Below are positions 5,686 to 10,900 of a DNA stretch of 10,900 bases, piece after piece. Where the stretch lies: the NCBI GenBank assembly GCA_964548655.1, contig CAZJQT010000016.1:1-10900 (forward strand). Reading direction: 5' to 3'. The DNA is from CAZJQT01 sp964548655. GTDB taxonomy: Bacteria; Patescibacteriota; Saccharimonadia; Saccharimonadales; CAZJQT01. Position 1 is the stretch's first letter. Each line of letters begins with the position of its first letter. The notes below the pieces were generated by a model. The model was not told where the DNA came from. It was given only the letters and a program-made list of their open reading frames with translations, and searched no databases. A program made the position numbers and the translations under genes.

Positions 5686-6974
5686 ATTCTTAACATCCTG
5701 TCTATCCGTTCACGGACTGAACCTGGCTTTGAGCCGTCTTGGGTTTGAACCGTGTCCAAACCGACACGCAGTAAGCCCATGGCAGTTATGAAAGTGTGGT
5801 CTTTTACGTGGCCGGTTTGATCAATTATATCAACTACTTCTTCGGGAGCTATGTGTTTGACGACTGGTTTCTTGGTAAATGGCAGGTCGGCGTACCACCT
5901 GGACTGGCTCATGCGGTCCATTAACAGGTCCAAGCTGGAGCCGCCACCGCAAAGCCAAACTTGATATGGAAGGTGATCGACATTTTGGAATTCACCCAGA
6001 GCTAGCTCAACCCCGCTGGTCCAAACATCCAGAGTTTTTTCTAGCGGTGCTTTGACAATGGGTACTTTGCTGGCTGGCAAACGGCCGTTACTTAGAGCTA
6101 GTTTGAGTTCTTCGGCTCGGTTAAAGCTAATCCCTAGTTCACGCTCGACAGATCGAGTATAAGCCCGACCACCAATACCAAACATTTTGGTACCTTGCAC
6201 ACCACCTTCGTTTACCACGGCTATATCAGTTGTGCCACCGCCGACGTCCATCAGAATGGCGCTAGTAGTGGCATTAGGGTCGTTACCTATGACGGCTCTA
6301 GCAACAGCGAATGGCTCAGCTGCCACCGCTAATAAATCTAGATCTAGTTCTGTAGCAGTGCGCTCTAGGGCGCCAATATGGATCATCGGCGCAAAAGCGG
6401 TGTAGAGTTGAACCTCAACGTCCTTACCCTGGAACCCAACCGGGTTAGTAACTTGGTAGCCGTCAATGTCTATGCGCACCAACGCACTATTAACCAGCCG
6501 AATTTCTACCTCTTTTCCACCTAGTTCCCAGGCTAATTGTTCCTTGGCACGGGTTTGGGCACGTTCTTGGACCAGACCAATGATATGCTCAACCTCTTCT
6601 AGGTCCAGTTGTTTTTTAGGATCTTTGCGCCGGCAACGCACAGTTGTAGTCGTACCCTTAACAAGTTCGCCGGCAATGCCGATTATGGCTGTACGCACAC
6701 TGACGCCAGCTTCTTGTTCGGCTTGGCTCAGAGCGGCGTCGCAGTTACGCACTACCGCGGCAATATCAGCAATGGCACCAGCTTGCATGTCATTAAATTC
6801 CTGATGCTGGCGACCAACACCGATGATTTCTAGCTCATCACCGTTAATTCTGGCTACCAGAGCTTTAACAAATTCAGTACCAATATCAAGCGCAACTAAA
6901 TACTCAATAGCCCCCCCACCCTTAGTGCGGAGAGCTAATGCAGACTTTTTGAGACTCTTTAGTTTGTCTAGCAT
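5682..6974 (-). CDS. FtsA/PilM-family actin-like ATPase
   Basis: The protein is 430 aa with the actin/Hsp70 nucleotide-binding signature: phosphate-1 VALDIGTEFVKAL (27-39), phosphate-2 ILMDVGGGTTDIAVV (240-254) and the adenosine motif VWLCGGGSSL (339-348). Residues about 92-195 resemble the SHS2 (1C) subdomain of FtsA (AIIGIAGELVKG; IDGYQVTNPVGFQGKDVEV). The last residues (GSVRERIDRMLRI, 418-430) can form a short amphipathic helix like the FtsA membrane-targeting tail, and the first 16 residues are also amphipathic. FtsA links FtsZ to the membrane; PilM links the PilNO complex of type IV pili. The SHS2-like region and tail favour FtsA, while the membrane-protein partner immediately downstream resembles a PilM setting. 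No ftsZ is in the window, so no symbol is given. The ATG at 6974 is the only reasonable start; an extended -10 lies so close that the mRNA may be nearly leaderless. Confidence 0.85.
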   Translation of the reverse strand: MLDKLKSLKKSALALRTKGGGAIEYLVALDIGTEFVKALVARINGDELEIIGVGRQHQEFNDMQAGAIADIAAVVRNCDAALSQAEQEAGVSVRTAIIGIAGELVKGTTTTVRCRRKDPKKQLDLEEVEHIIGLVQERAQTRAKEQLAWELGGKEVEIRLVNSALVRIDIDGYQVTNPVGFQGKDVEVQLYTAFAPMIHIGALERTATELDLDLLAVAAEPFAVARAVIGNDPNATTSAILMDVGGGTTDIAVVNEGGVQGTKMFGIGGRAYTRSVERELGISFNRAEELKLALSNGRLPASKVPIVKAPLEKTLDVWTSGVELALGEFQNVDHLPYQVWLCGGGSSLDLLMDRMSQSRWYADLPFTKKPVVKHIAPEEVVDIIDQTGHVKDHTFITAMGLLRVGLDTVQTQDGSKPGSVRERIDRMLRI

Positions 6975-6984
6975 TACCGCGATT

Positions 6985-6993
6985 ATTGTAGCA
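6985..6993 (-). promoter_or_regulatory. Extended -10 promoter of the ftsA-like operon
   Basis: TGCTACAAT lies at 6993-6985 on the minus strand, identical to the nonamer in front of the LysM-CHAP gene. The -35 position (7013-7008, CCTAGC) does not match consensus, as is common for extended -10 promoters. The predicted start near 6978 leaves about 4 bases before the ATG at 6974, so no ribosome binding site would be in the transcript. Position and sequence are seen; promoter activity and leaderless translation are inferred. Confidence 0.5.
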
Positions 6994-7014
6994 TAAGGAG
7001 AGGTAGCGCTAGGA

Positions 7015-7032
7015 AAAGCAACAGATTGCTTT
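7015..7032. repeat. Inverted repeat upstream of the ftsA-like promoter
   Basis: AAAGCAA-CAGA-TTGCTTT is a perfect 7-bp inverted repeat with a 4-base loop in the divergent gap between the ftsA-like gene and the small plus-strand ORF. It lies just outside the -35 position of the ftsA-like promoter, and about 60 bases before the small ORF's ribosome binding site. It could be an operator or a short hairpin. On the minus strand it is followed by TCC, so it is a poor terminator. Confidence 0.35.
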
Positions 7033-7090
7033 AATCAAAATGCTGCTGCTTGCAAAATAGATATCAAAACTCAATACTAATCGTTATTAG

Positions 7091-7095
7091 AGGAG
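7091..7095 (+). promoter_or_regulatory. Strong Shine-Dalgarno site (AGGAG) for the 60-aa ORF
   Basis: AGGAG with a 7-base spacer to the ATG at 7103. It matters because most other genes here lack a recognisable site, and it decides the start and supports the reality of this short ORF. Confidence 0.6.
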
Positions 7096-7102
7096 ATGTG
7101 TG

Positions 7103-7285
7103 ATGGAATGGGCGATGGTACCAGTAAATCAAAGAGAATTATCTATCTCGGTTGAAGATCACGATATTTTGATCAACGGAGTCGCGAAGGCCTTAGAGAA
7201 TAGTCAAGCAATCGGGTTAAATAAAGCTGAAGTATCTACACTAGAAGAGTTTGTCGCAAAATCTGAACATCCAATGGATTACTAG
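7103..7285 (+). CDS. Small hypothetical protein, 60 aa
   Basis: This is the only credible plus-strand gene in the window. AGGAG at 7091-7095 stands 7 bases before the ATG at 7103, the clearest ribosome binding site in the sequence; a GTG at 7100 would add one residue but is too close to it. The protein (starting MEWAMVPVNQ, ending SEHPMDY) has no transmembrane segment, is rich in Glu and Ala, and its centre (about 25-55) could form one or two amphipathic helices. I do not recognise a family. It does not overlap another gene: it lies between the convergent end of the 195-aa gene (9 bases away) and the divergent ftsA-like gene. A plausible promoter is not clear: TTGCAA at 7050-7055 could be a -35 but no good -10 follows. 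An annotation artefact remains possible. Confidence 0.55.
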   Translation: MEWAMVPVNQRELSISVEDHDILINGVAKALENSQAIGLNKAEVSTLEEFVAKSEHPMDY

Positions 7286-7294
7286 AGCCAGATC

Positions 7295-7882
7295 CTATTC
7301 GTCTTTTTTTGAGACTAAGCGTAAGTGGTTATCTTCATACCAGGCAGCACGGAGTGTTTCTATCTCTGAGCCTGTCATAAGTGATCCGTCCTCAACGTAG
7401 CCTAGTTGGGAGATTAATGCCGGATGAGCGTAAGCATCAGCATTATTAAATTCGTCAGGACTGCCGTCGAGTCCACAATCAAACCGCACCGCTACTGCTA
7501 CGTCTCCATCGGGCTGCCTCGGGCCTGTTCTTTCCACCATATAATAACCACGTGGCAAACGCTGCATATTAGGCACCGCAAAATTTGATCTTGATCCTTC
7601 TTGGTCTTCAATACGAAACAGGTTGGATAGATTGCCCATGCGATGAGGGAAAGCCGTGAAAGGCACTGGCTCAATTGGTAGATAAAGTAGAGTCAGAAGC
7701 TTGTAGTGGGGCTTGAGTTTTTCTTCAAGAAAAGGTAGGTTTTTGGTGTTGATATTAGTTAGGATCTCCCGAAGATTCTTGACTGCCAGCTCCCTCTCTG
7801 CCGGATCTACTCCGCGTTGTACTGGACCTAGTTCGGCCCGTGCGATCTGCTTGAATTGTGGCGGGCGGATGACATCTCCCAT
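7295..7882 (-). CDS. Hypothetical protein, 195 aa, downstream of alaS
   Basis: I do not recognise this protein. It is soluble in appearance: no signal peptide or membrane segment. The N-terminal third (about 25-65) is charged and probably helical (AERELAVKNLREILTNINTK), followed by a hydrophobic Pro-rich stretch (LLTLLYLPIEPVPFTAFPHR, 62-81). The middle contains GYYMVERTGPRQPDGDVAVA and RFDCGLDGSPDEFNN, which read like beta strands of a small globular domain. The last part is acidic and helical and the tail is VSKKDE. The ATG at 7882 is 4 bases after the alaS stop, so co-transcription with alaS is likely. The TACAAT hexamer made by the last alaS codons (7894-7889) ends exactly 7 bases before this ATG and could give a leaderless transcript. 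It does not look like a detached AlaRS C-terminal domain. The ORF is tightly placed and probably real; function unknown. Confidence 0.75.
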   Translation of the reverse strand: MGDVIRPPQFKQIARAELGPVQRGVDPAERELAVKNLREILTNINTKNLPFLEEKLKPHYKLLTLLYLPIEPVPFTAFPHRMGNLSNLFRIEDQEGSRSNFAVPNMQRLPRGYYMVERTGPRQPDGDVAVAVRFDCGLDGSPDEFNNADAYAHPALISQLGYVEDGSLMTGSEIETLRAAWYEDNHLRLVSKKDE

Positions 7883-7886
7883 GAGC

Positions 7887-9773
7887 TTATTGTAGTACAG
7901 CTTTGATGCGGCGAATACCAGCCGAGCTAGCTTCCTCTTTGATAACCTTAAAAGTCTTGCCGCCTTCGGCTAGTTGTAGGGAATGGTCAACATGCGGACC
8001 ACCGCAAATCTCAAAACTAAATGGCTTATCAGCACCAGCGGCTATCATTTTGTAGACTTTGACGCGTTCACCATAGCGGTCACCAAACTGACCTAGGGCG
8101 CCTTTTTCTTCAACCGCAACTTTGGTTGGATATTCCTCAAATGATATTTTCAGGTCTTTTTTGATCTGTTCATTGACAATGTCTTCGACCTTTTTAATCT
8201 GCTCAGGCGTGACCTTTTCTGGATGGCTAAAGTCAAAACGCAGGCGCTCCTCGGTAATATTGCTACCACATTGAACCACGTGGTCGCCTAGCACATCACG
8301 CAGAGCCTGGTACATAAGATGTGTAGCCGTGTGGTATTTTTTGTGTTGCAGTGTGTGACCGCCCAAACCACCTTTGAAAACGCCTTTACTGGCGGTTTGA
8401 GAGCGTTCTTTTTGCTCTTTCATTAAGCGGTCAAAGTCTTTTTGCCAATTTTTATCGACGTCAATGCCCTGGGTATAAGCTTCCTCTAAGCTCAGCTCCA
8501 CTGGGAAGCCATAGGTATCATAAAGTTTGAAGACTTCGTCGCCAGTCAAACCATCTTTACCCAACTTCCCAAGCTCTCGTACGCCAGCCCGCAAAGTTTG
8601 GCGGAAGATCTTTTCCTCTTTGACCAGAATCTCGATAACTTCCTTACGCTTTTTAGAAACTTCTGGAAAATCTTCGTGATACATGTCGGCAATAACCGAC
8701 ACAATTTCTTGCAAAAAGTTTTGTTCGATACCTAATTCAAAGGCAAATCTAATAGCACGACGCAACAACCGTCGCATCACATAACCCTGTTCCTTATTAC
8801 TCGGCACAACGCCATCAATAGCCAGCCAGGTAGCGCCTTTGATATGGTCGGCAATTACCCTCATTGCGTTGGTATGGTTGTCGTAACTCTTGCGACTGAT
8901 CTTTTCTAGCTTCTCGATAACTGGCCAAAATAAACTAATTCTAAACACATCGGGATTATCTTGAGCAGCAGCAGCGATACGTTCTAAGCCAGAACCTTGA
9001 TCAATATTTGGAGACTCTAGTTCTACGAAGCCGTCTTCAGTCTTTTTGTAGCCCATAAAGACATTGTTGCCAATCTCAAAGAAACGTGGAGAGTCGCTGG
9101 CCGGGTGCGGCTTACCCCATATTTTTTCATCATGGTACTGTTCGCCGAAATCAAAAAACATTTCTGAGTCTGGGCCACACGGGTCACCAATCAAGGTACC
9201 TTCCTCGTCCCCATTACGGCTCCACCAGTTTTCTTTACCGTCATACAAGAAGATGCGACCGCCTTGCATGCCCTGCTTGGCACCATTTTCGGCAGCCCCT
9301 AGTTTAACTACTTTGGCTTCAATACTACGTTTTTCGAATTCATGCTGCCAGAGTCTAATAGCTTCCTCGTCACGAGGAATATTGTATTGTTTGTTACCGA
9401 TGTAGCACGACACATAGACGCGCGCTGGGTCTAAACCCACCACGTCAAACAAGAATTCGGCCATCCAAGGGATTTGCTCTTTTTTGAAGTAATCGCCAAG
9501 ACTCCAATTGCCCAACATCTCAAATGTTGTGGTATGAGACTCATCTCCAACTTCATCAATATCCTGAGACCGCATGCATACCTGGCTGTTAGTTAATCGC
9601 TTACCGTTCGGATGTGTTTCTCCCAACAGATAAGGAATCATTGGTTGCATTCCAGAACCCGTGAATAAAGTAGTCGGGTCATTATCTGGCACTAAACTAG
9701 CTCTAGGAATAACCGTGTGGCCCTTTTTAGCAAAAAAATCTAAGTAAGCTTGCCTAATCTCTTGCGCGTTCAT
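7887..9773 (-). CDS. alaS: Alanine--tRNA ligase, compact form without beta-barrel and C-Ala regions
   Basis: The enzyme charges tRNA-Ala with alanine. At 628 aa it is far shorter than the roughly 875 aa of typical bacterial AlaRS. Residues 1-250 are the class II catalytic core (EIRQAYLDFFAKKGHTVIP, TTFEMLGNWSLGDYFKK), with motif 3 at about 257-267 (IDQGSGLERIA). The tRNA-recognition part follows (AMRVIADHIKG 303-313, QGYVMRRLLRRAIRFAFELG 329-348). Residues 475-628 are the editing domain with the zinc-binding HTATH (481-485) and CGGPH (590-594), and end at SSAGIRRIKAVLQ, which matches the end of that domain in E. coli. The roughly 90-residue segment that normally precedes the HxxxH motif is missing, and there is no C-terminal C-Ala (DHHA1-type) domain. 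The next gene starts 4 bases on, so a frameshift tail is unlikely. It is preceded at 12 bases by the glycosidase gene. No Shine-Dalgarno is visible. Confidence 0.96.
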   Translation of the reverse strand: MNAQEIRQAYLDFFAKKGHTVIPRASLVPDNDPTTLFTGSGMQPMIPYLLGETHPNGKRLTNSQVCMRSQDIDEVGDESHTTTFEMLGNWSLGDYFKKEQIPWMAEFLFDVVGLDPARVYVSCYIGNKQYNIPRDEEAIRLWQHEFEKRSIEAKVVKLGAAENGAKQGMQGGRIFLYDGKENWWSRNGDEEGTLIGDPCGPDSEMFFDFGEQYHDEKIWGKPHPASDSPRFFEIGNNVFMGYKKTEDGFVELESPNIDQGSGLERIAAAAQDNPDVFRISLFWPVIEKLEKISRKSYDNHTNAMRVIADHIKGATWLAIDGVVPSNKEQGYVMRRLLRRAIRFAFELGIEQNFLQEIVSVIADMYHEDFPEVSKKRKEVIEILVKEEKIFRQTLRAGVRELGKLGKDGLTGDEVFKLYDTYGFPVELSLEEAYTQGIDVDKNWQKDFDRLMKEQKERSQTASKGVFKGGLGGHTLQHKKYHTATHLMYQALRDVLGDHVVQCGSNITEERLRFDFSHPEKVTPEQIKKVEDIVNEQIKKDLKISFEEYPTKVAVEEKGALGQFGDRYGERVKVYKMIAAGADKPFSFEICGGPHVDHSLQLAEGGKTFKVIKEEASSAGIRRIKAVLQ

Positions 9774-9785
9774 ATCTGTTATAGT

Positions 9786-10900
9786 CTACAACAATTCATG
9801 AACTAAGCGTAGAAAGATTGCGTTAGTCCAGGCAAAGCCAGGTTGGGTCGGGTATCTCCCACTTAAGCCAATGTCACCTTTAACAACATCGTATTTTTCC
9901 CACAGCGTACCAGTGCGTTCAAACACTTTTTGGTTTAGAACCAACCATTTGCCGGCAAGTTGGTTAGCTTGCTTGTCAAAGCCATAGTTCTTGAGACCCT
10001 TGAACACAATATATTGCTGGGGCGCCCAACCATTGGGGTAGTCCCACTGTTTTTTGCTCCAAACAATTTTCTCGGTATTACTCAGGCCACCTTGGTATTC
10101 AAAGCTTTTTATGTGGACTAAGGCTTTTTTGGCTTGATCATTAGAAGCTGCCCCGCACCACAGCGGATAAAAACCAGCTAGGGTTTTGAGATTTTCTGGA
10201 CGCTTAGTTTTTGGATTGTAGTCATAATAAAAGCCGGTTTTTGCGTCCCAAAAATATTTATTGATAAGTTCTTGGCGCTTCACCATAGCTTTTTGCCATT
10301 TTTTTATTGCTACCTTGTCATTAATTAATCGAGCGTAACGGGCAAAGTCCGATTCATACTGATACAGCTGGCAATTGAGATCAACTGGGATCAGGGTTTT
10401 GTAGTTTTCTGGATTAAACCGACTAGAATTGTCCCAGCCCGATTCATAGACGGTTAAATGCTTTTTCCAAAAGCGCGGCGAGTAGCGGCTTAGACCAGTT
10501 TGCTTATTAAAACGTTGGCCGCTCATCCAGACATTCCAATATTCTTGCTCGGCAATTTTCAGGACTTTGGCCAGCCAAGCTTTGTCGGCTCCGCCATGAT
10601 CATAGACCTCAAAGGCCATTTGCGTGAGGTATGGCGGCTGGGTGCGACCAAGACTGGTCCAACTGTTTCGCGCCGGCACTAAGTCGAATTTATCAAACAT
10701 AAAAACTAGGTTATCAATCATTGCCTTAGCCATATCAGCATGTCCAGCAACCACTAAACCAAGCACCGTAAAATACGTATCCCAATAAAACTGCGTACCA
10801 GCAAAATACAAATGATTAGGTGAAATAGTTGTGAATGGTAGCTTCACCCGGCCCAGGCGCATGACGCCACGGCCTTTATTGTCTGGCGTGTAACTGCAAG
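9786..10900 (-). CDS. GH37 trehalase-type glycosidase, 5' end cut by window edge
   Basis: The reading frame stays open to the right edge: 12 further codons precede the first internal ATG at 10862, so the true start is outside. Counting from that ATG, the GH37 (alpha/alpha)6-barrel hallmarks are YWDTYFTVLGL (26-36), GRTQPPYLTQM (72-82), ESGWDNSSR (140-148) with the likely acid Asp144, QWDYPNGWAPQQ (272-283, the second trehalase signature) and LWEKYD (320-325) with the likely base Glu322, then PGFAWTNAIFLRL near the C-terminus. GH37 enzymes split trehalose into two glucoses. Two substrate-contact motifs differ from classical trehalases: PGGRFxE is replaced by AGTQF, and RPRPES by RYSPRF. The family call is firm, the trehalose substrate less so. 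No signal peptide can be judged because the N-terminus is missing. alaS starts 12 bases after its stop, suggesting co-transcription. Confidence 0.88.
   Translation of the reverse strand, partial: CSYTPDNKGRGVMRLGRVKLPFTTISPNHLYFAGTQFYWDTYFTVLGLVVAGHADMAKAMIDNLVFMFDKFDLVPARNSWTSLGRTQPPYLTQMAFEVYDHGGADKAWLAKVLKIAEQEYWNVWMSGQRFNKQTGLSRYSPRFWKKHLTVYESGWDNSSRFNPENYKTLIPVDLNCQLYQYESDFARYARLINDKVAIKKWQKAMVKRQELINKYFWDAKTGFYYDYNPKTKRPENLKTLAGFYPLWCGAASNDQAKKALVHIKSFEYQGGLSNTEKIVWSKKQWDYPNGWAPQQYIVFKGLKNYGFDKQANQLAGKWLVLNQKVFERTGTLWEKYDVVKGDIGLSGRYPTQPGFAWTNAIFLRLVHELL

Noticed and set aside
7304..7310. Seven-T run after the small plus-strand ORF as an intrinsic terminator
   Set aside because: No stable GC stem precedes it; only a 4-bp GGAT/ATCC pairing is possible. 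The run is also the Lys codons of the opposite gene.
7295..7882. 195-aa gene as a detached or frameshifted AlaRS C-terminal domain
   Set aside because: Its sequence lacks the glycine-rich GGxGGGR-type features of C-Ala, and AlaRS ends cleanly at the editing-domain boundary before it.
9774..9783. TATAAC before alaS as its own leaderless promoter
   Set aside because: The hexamer ends only 5 bases before the ATG, which would put the transcription start inside the start codon; there is no -35, and co-transcription from the glycosidase gene is simpler.

Overview
The window looks like a piece of a Candidate Phyla Radiation (Patescibacteria) chromosome, most likely Saccharibacteria (TM7). That placement is an inference from gene content. 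The signs are very tight packing, short or overlapping gene junctions, a bitopic 'baseplate J-like' protein of a kind I know from CPR genomes, an unusually compact alanyl-tRNA synthetase, and few Shine-Dalgarno sequences. TGA acts as a stop codon here (ruvX and the ftsA-like gene both end in TGA within coupled overlaps), so the recoded-UGA CPR lineages are unlikely. No tRNA, rRNA, insertion sequence, CRISPR array or phage gene was seen.

Layout: all recognisable genes are on the minus strand, so they read from right to left. From the right edge there is a partial GH37 (trehalase-type) glycosidase (9786-10900), alaS (7887-9773) and a 195-aa protein of unknown function (7295-7882), spaced 12 and 4 bases apart as an operon-like run. 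A lone plus-strand ORF of 60 codons (7103-7285) with a strong AGGAG site follows. Then a four-gene run starts from an extended -10 promoter just before its first ATG: ftsA-like ATPase (5682-6974), baseplate J-like membrane protein (4030-5685), ruvX (3620-4030) and mltG (2565-3623). Every junction in this run is an ATGA or TAATG overlap. A perfect hairpin sits directly after mltG. The 2313-2564 gap holds that hairpin, a second TGCTACAAT promoter and a structured leader of about 170 nt in front of a LysM-LysM-CHAP cell-wall hydrolase (1194-2312). The window ends with obg, cut at base 1.

How the genes fit together: the centre is a cell-envelope module. An actin-like ATPase with possible membrane-binding tails is co-translated with a bitopic protein carrying a large extracytoplasmic domain, and with MltG, the transglycosylase that terminates glycan strands. 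A separately expressed peptidoglycan hydrolase lies just downstream. alaS, ruvX and mltG are neighbours in many Bacillota and Actinomycetota, so this window appears to keep an old gene order with the ftsA-like and J-like genes inserted into it.

The points most worth a second look are the FtsA-like/J-like/RuvX/MltG coupled operon, the AlaRS lacking both the beta-barrel and C-Ala regions, the structured leader of the CHAP gene, and the recurring -10-next-to-ATG arrangement that suggests leaderless mRNAs.
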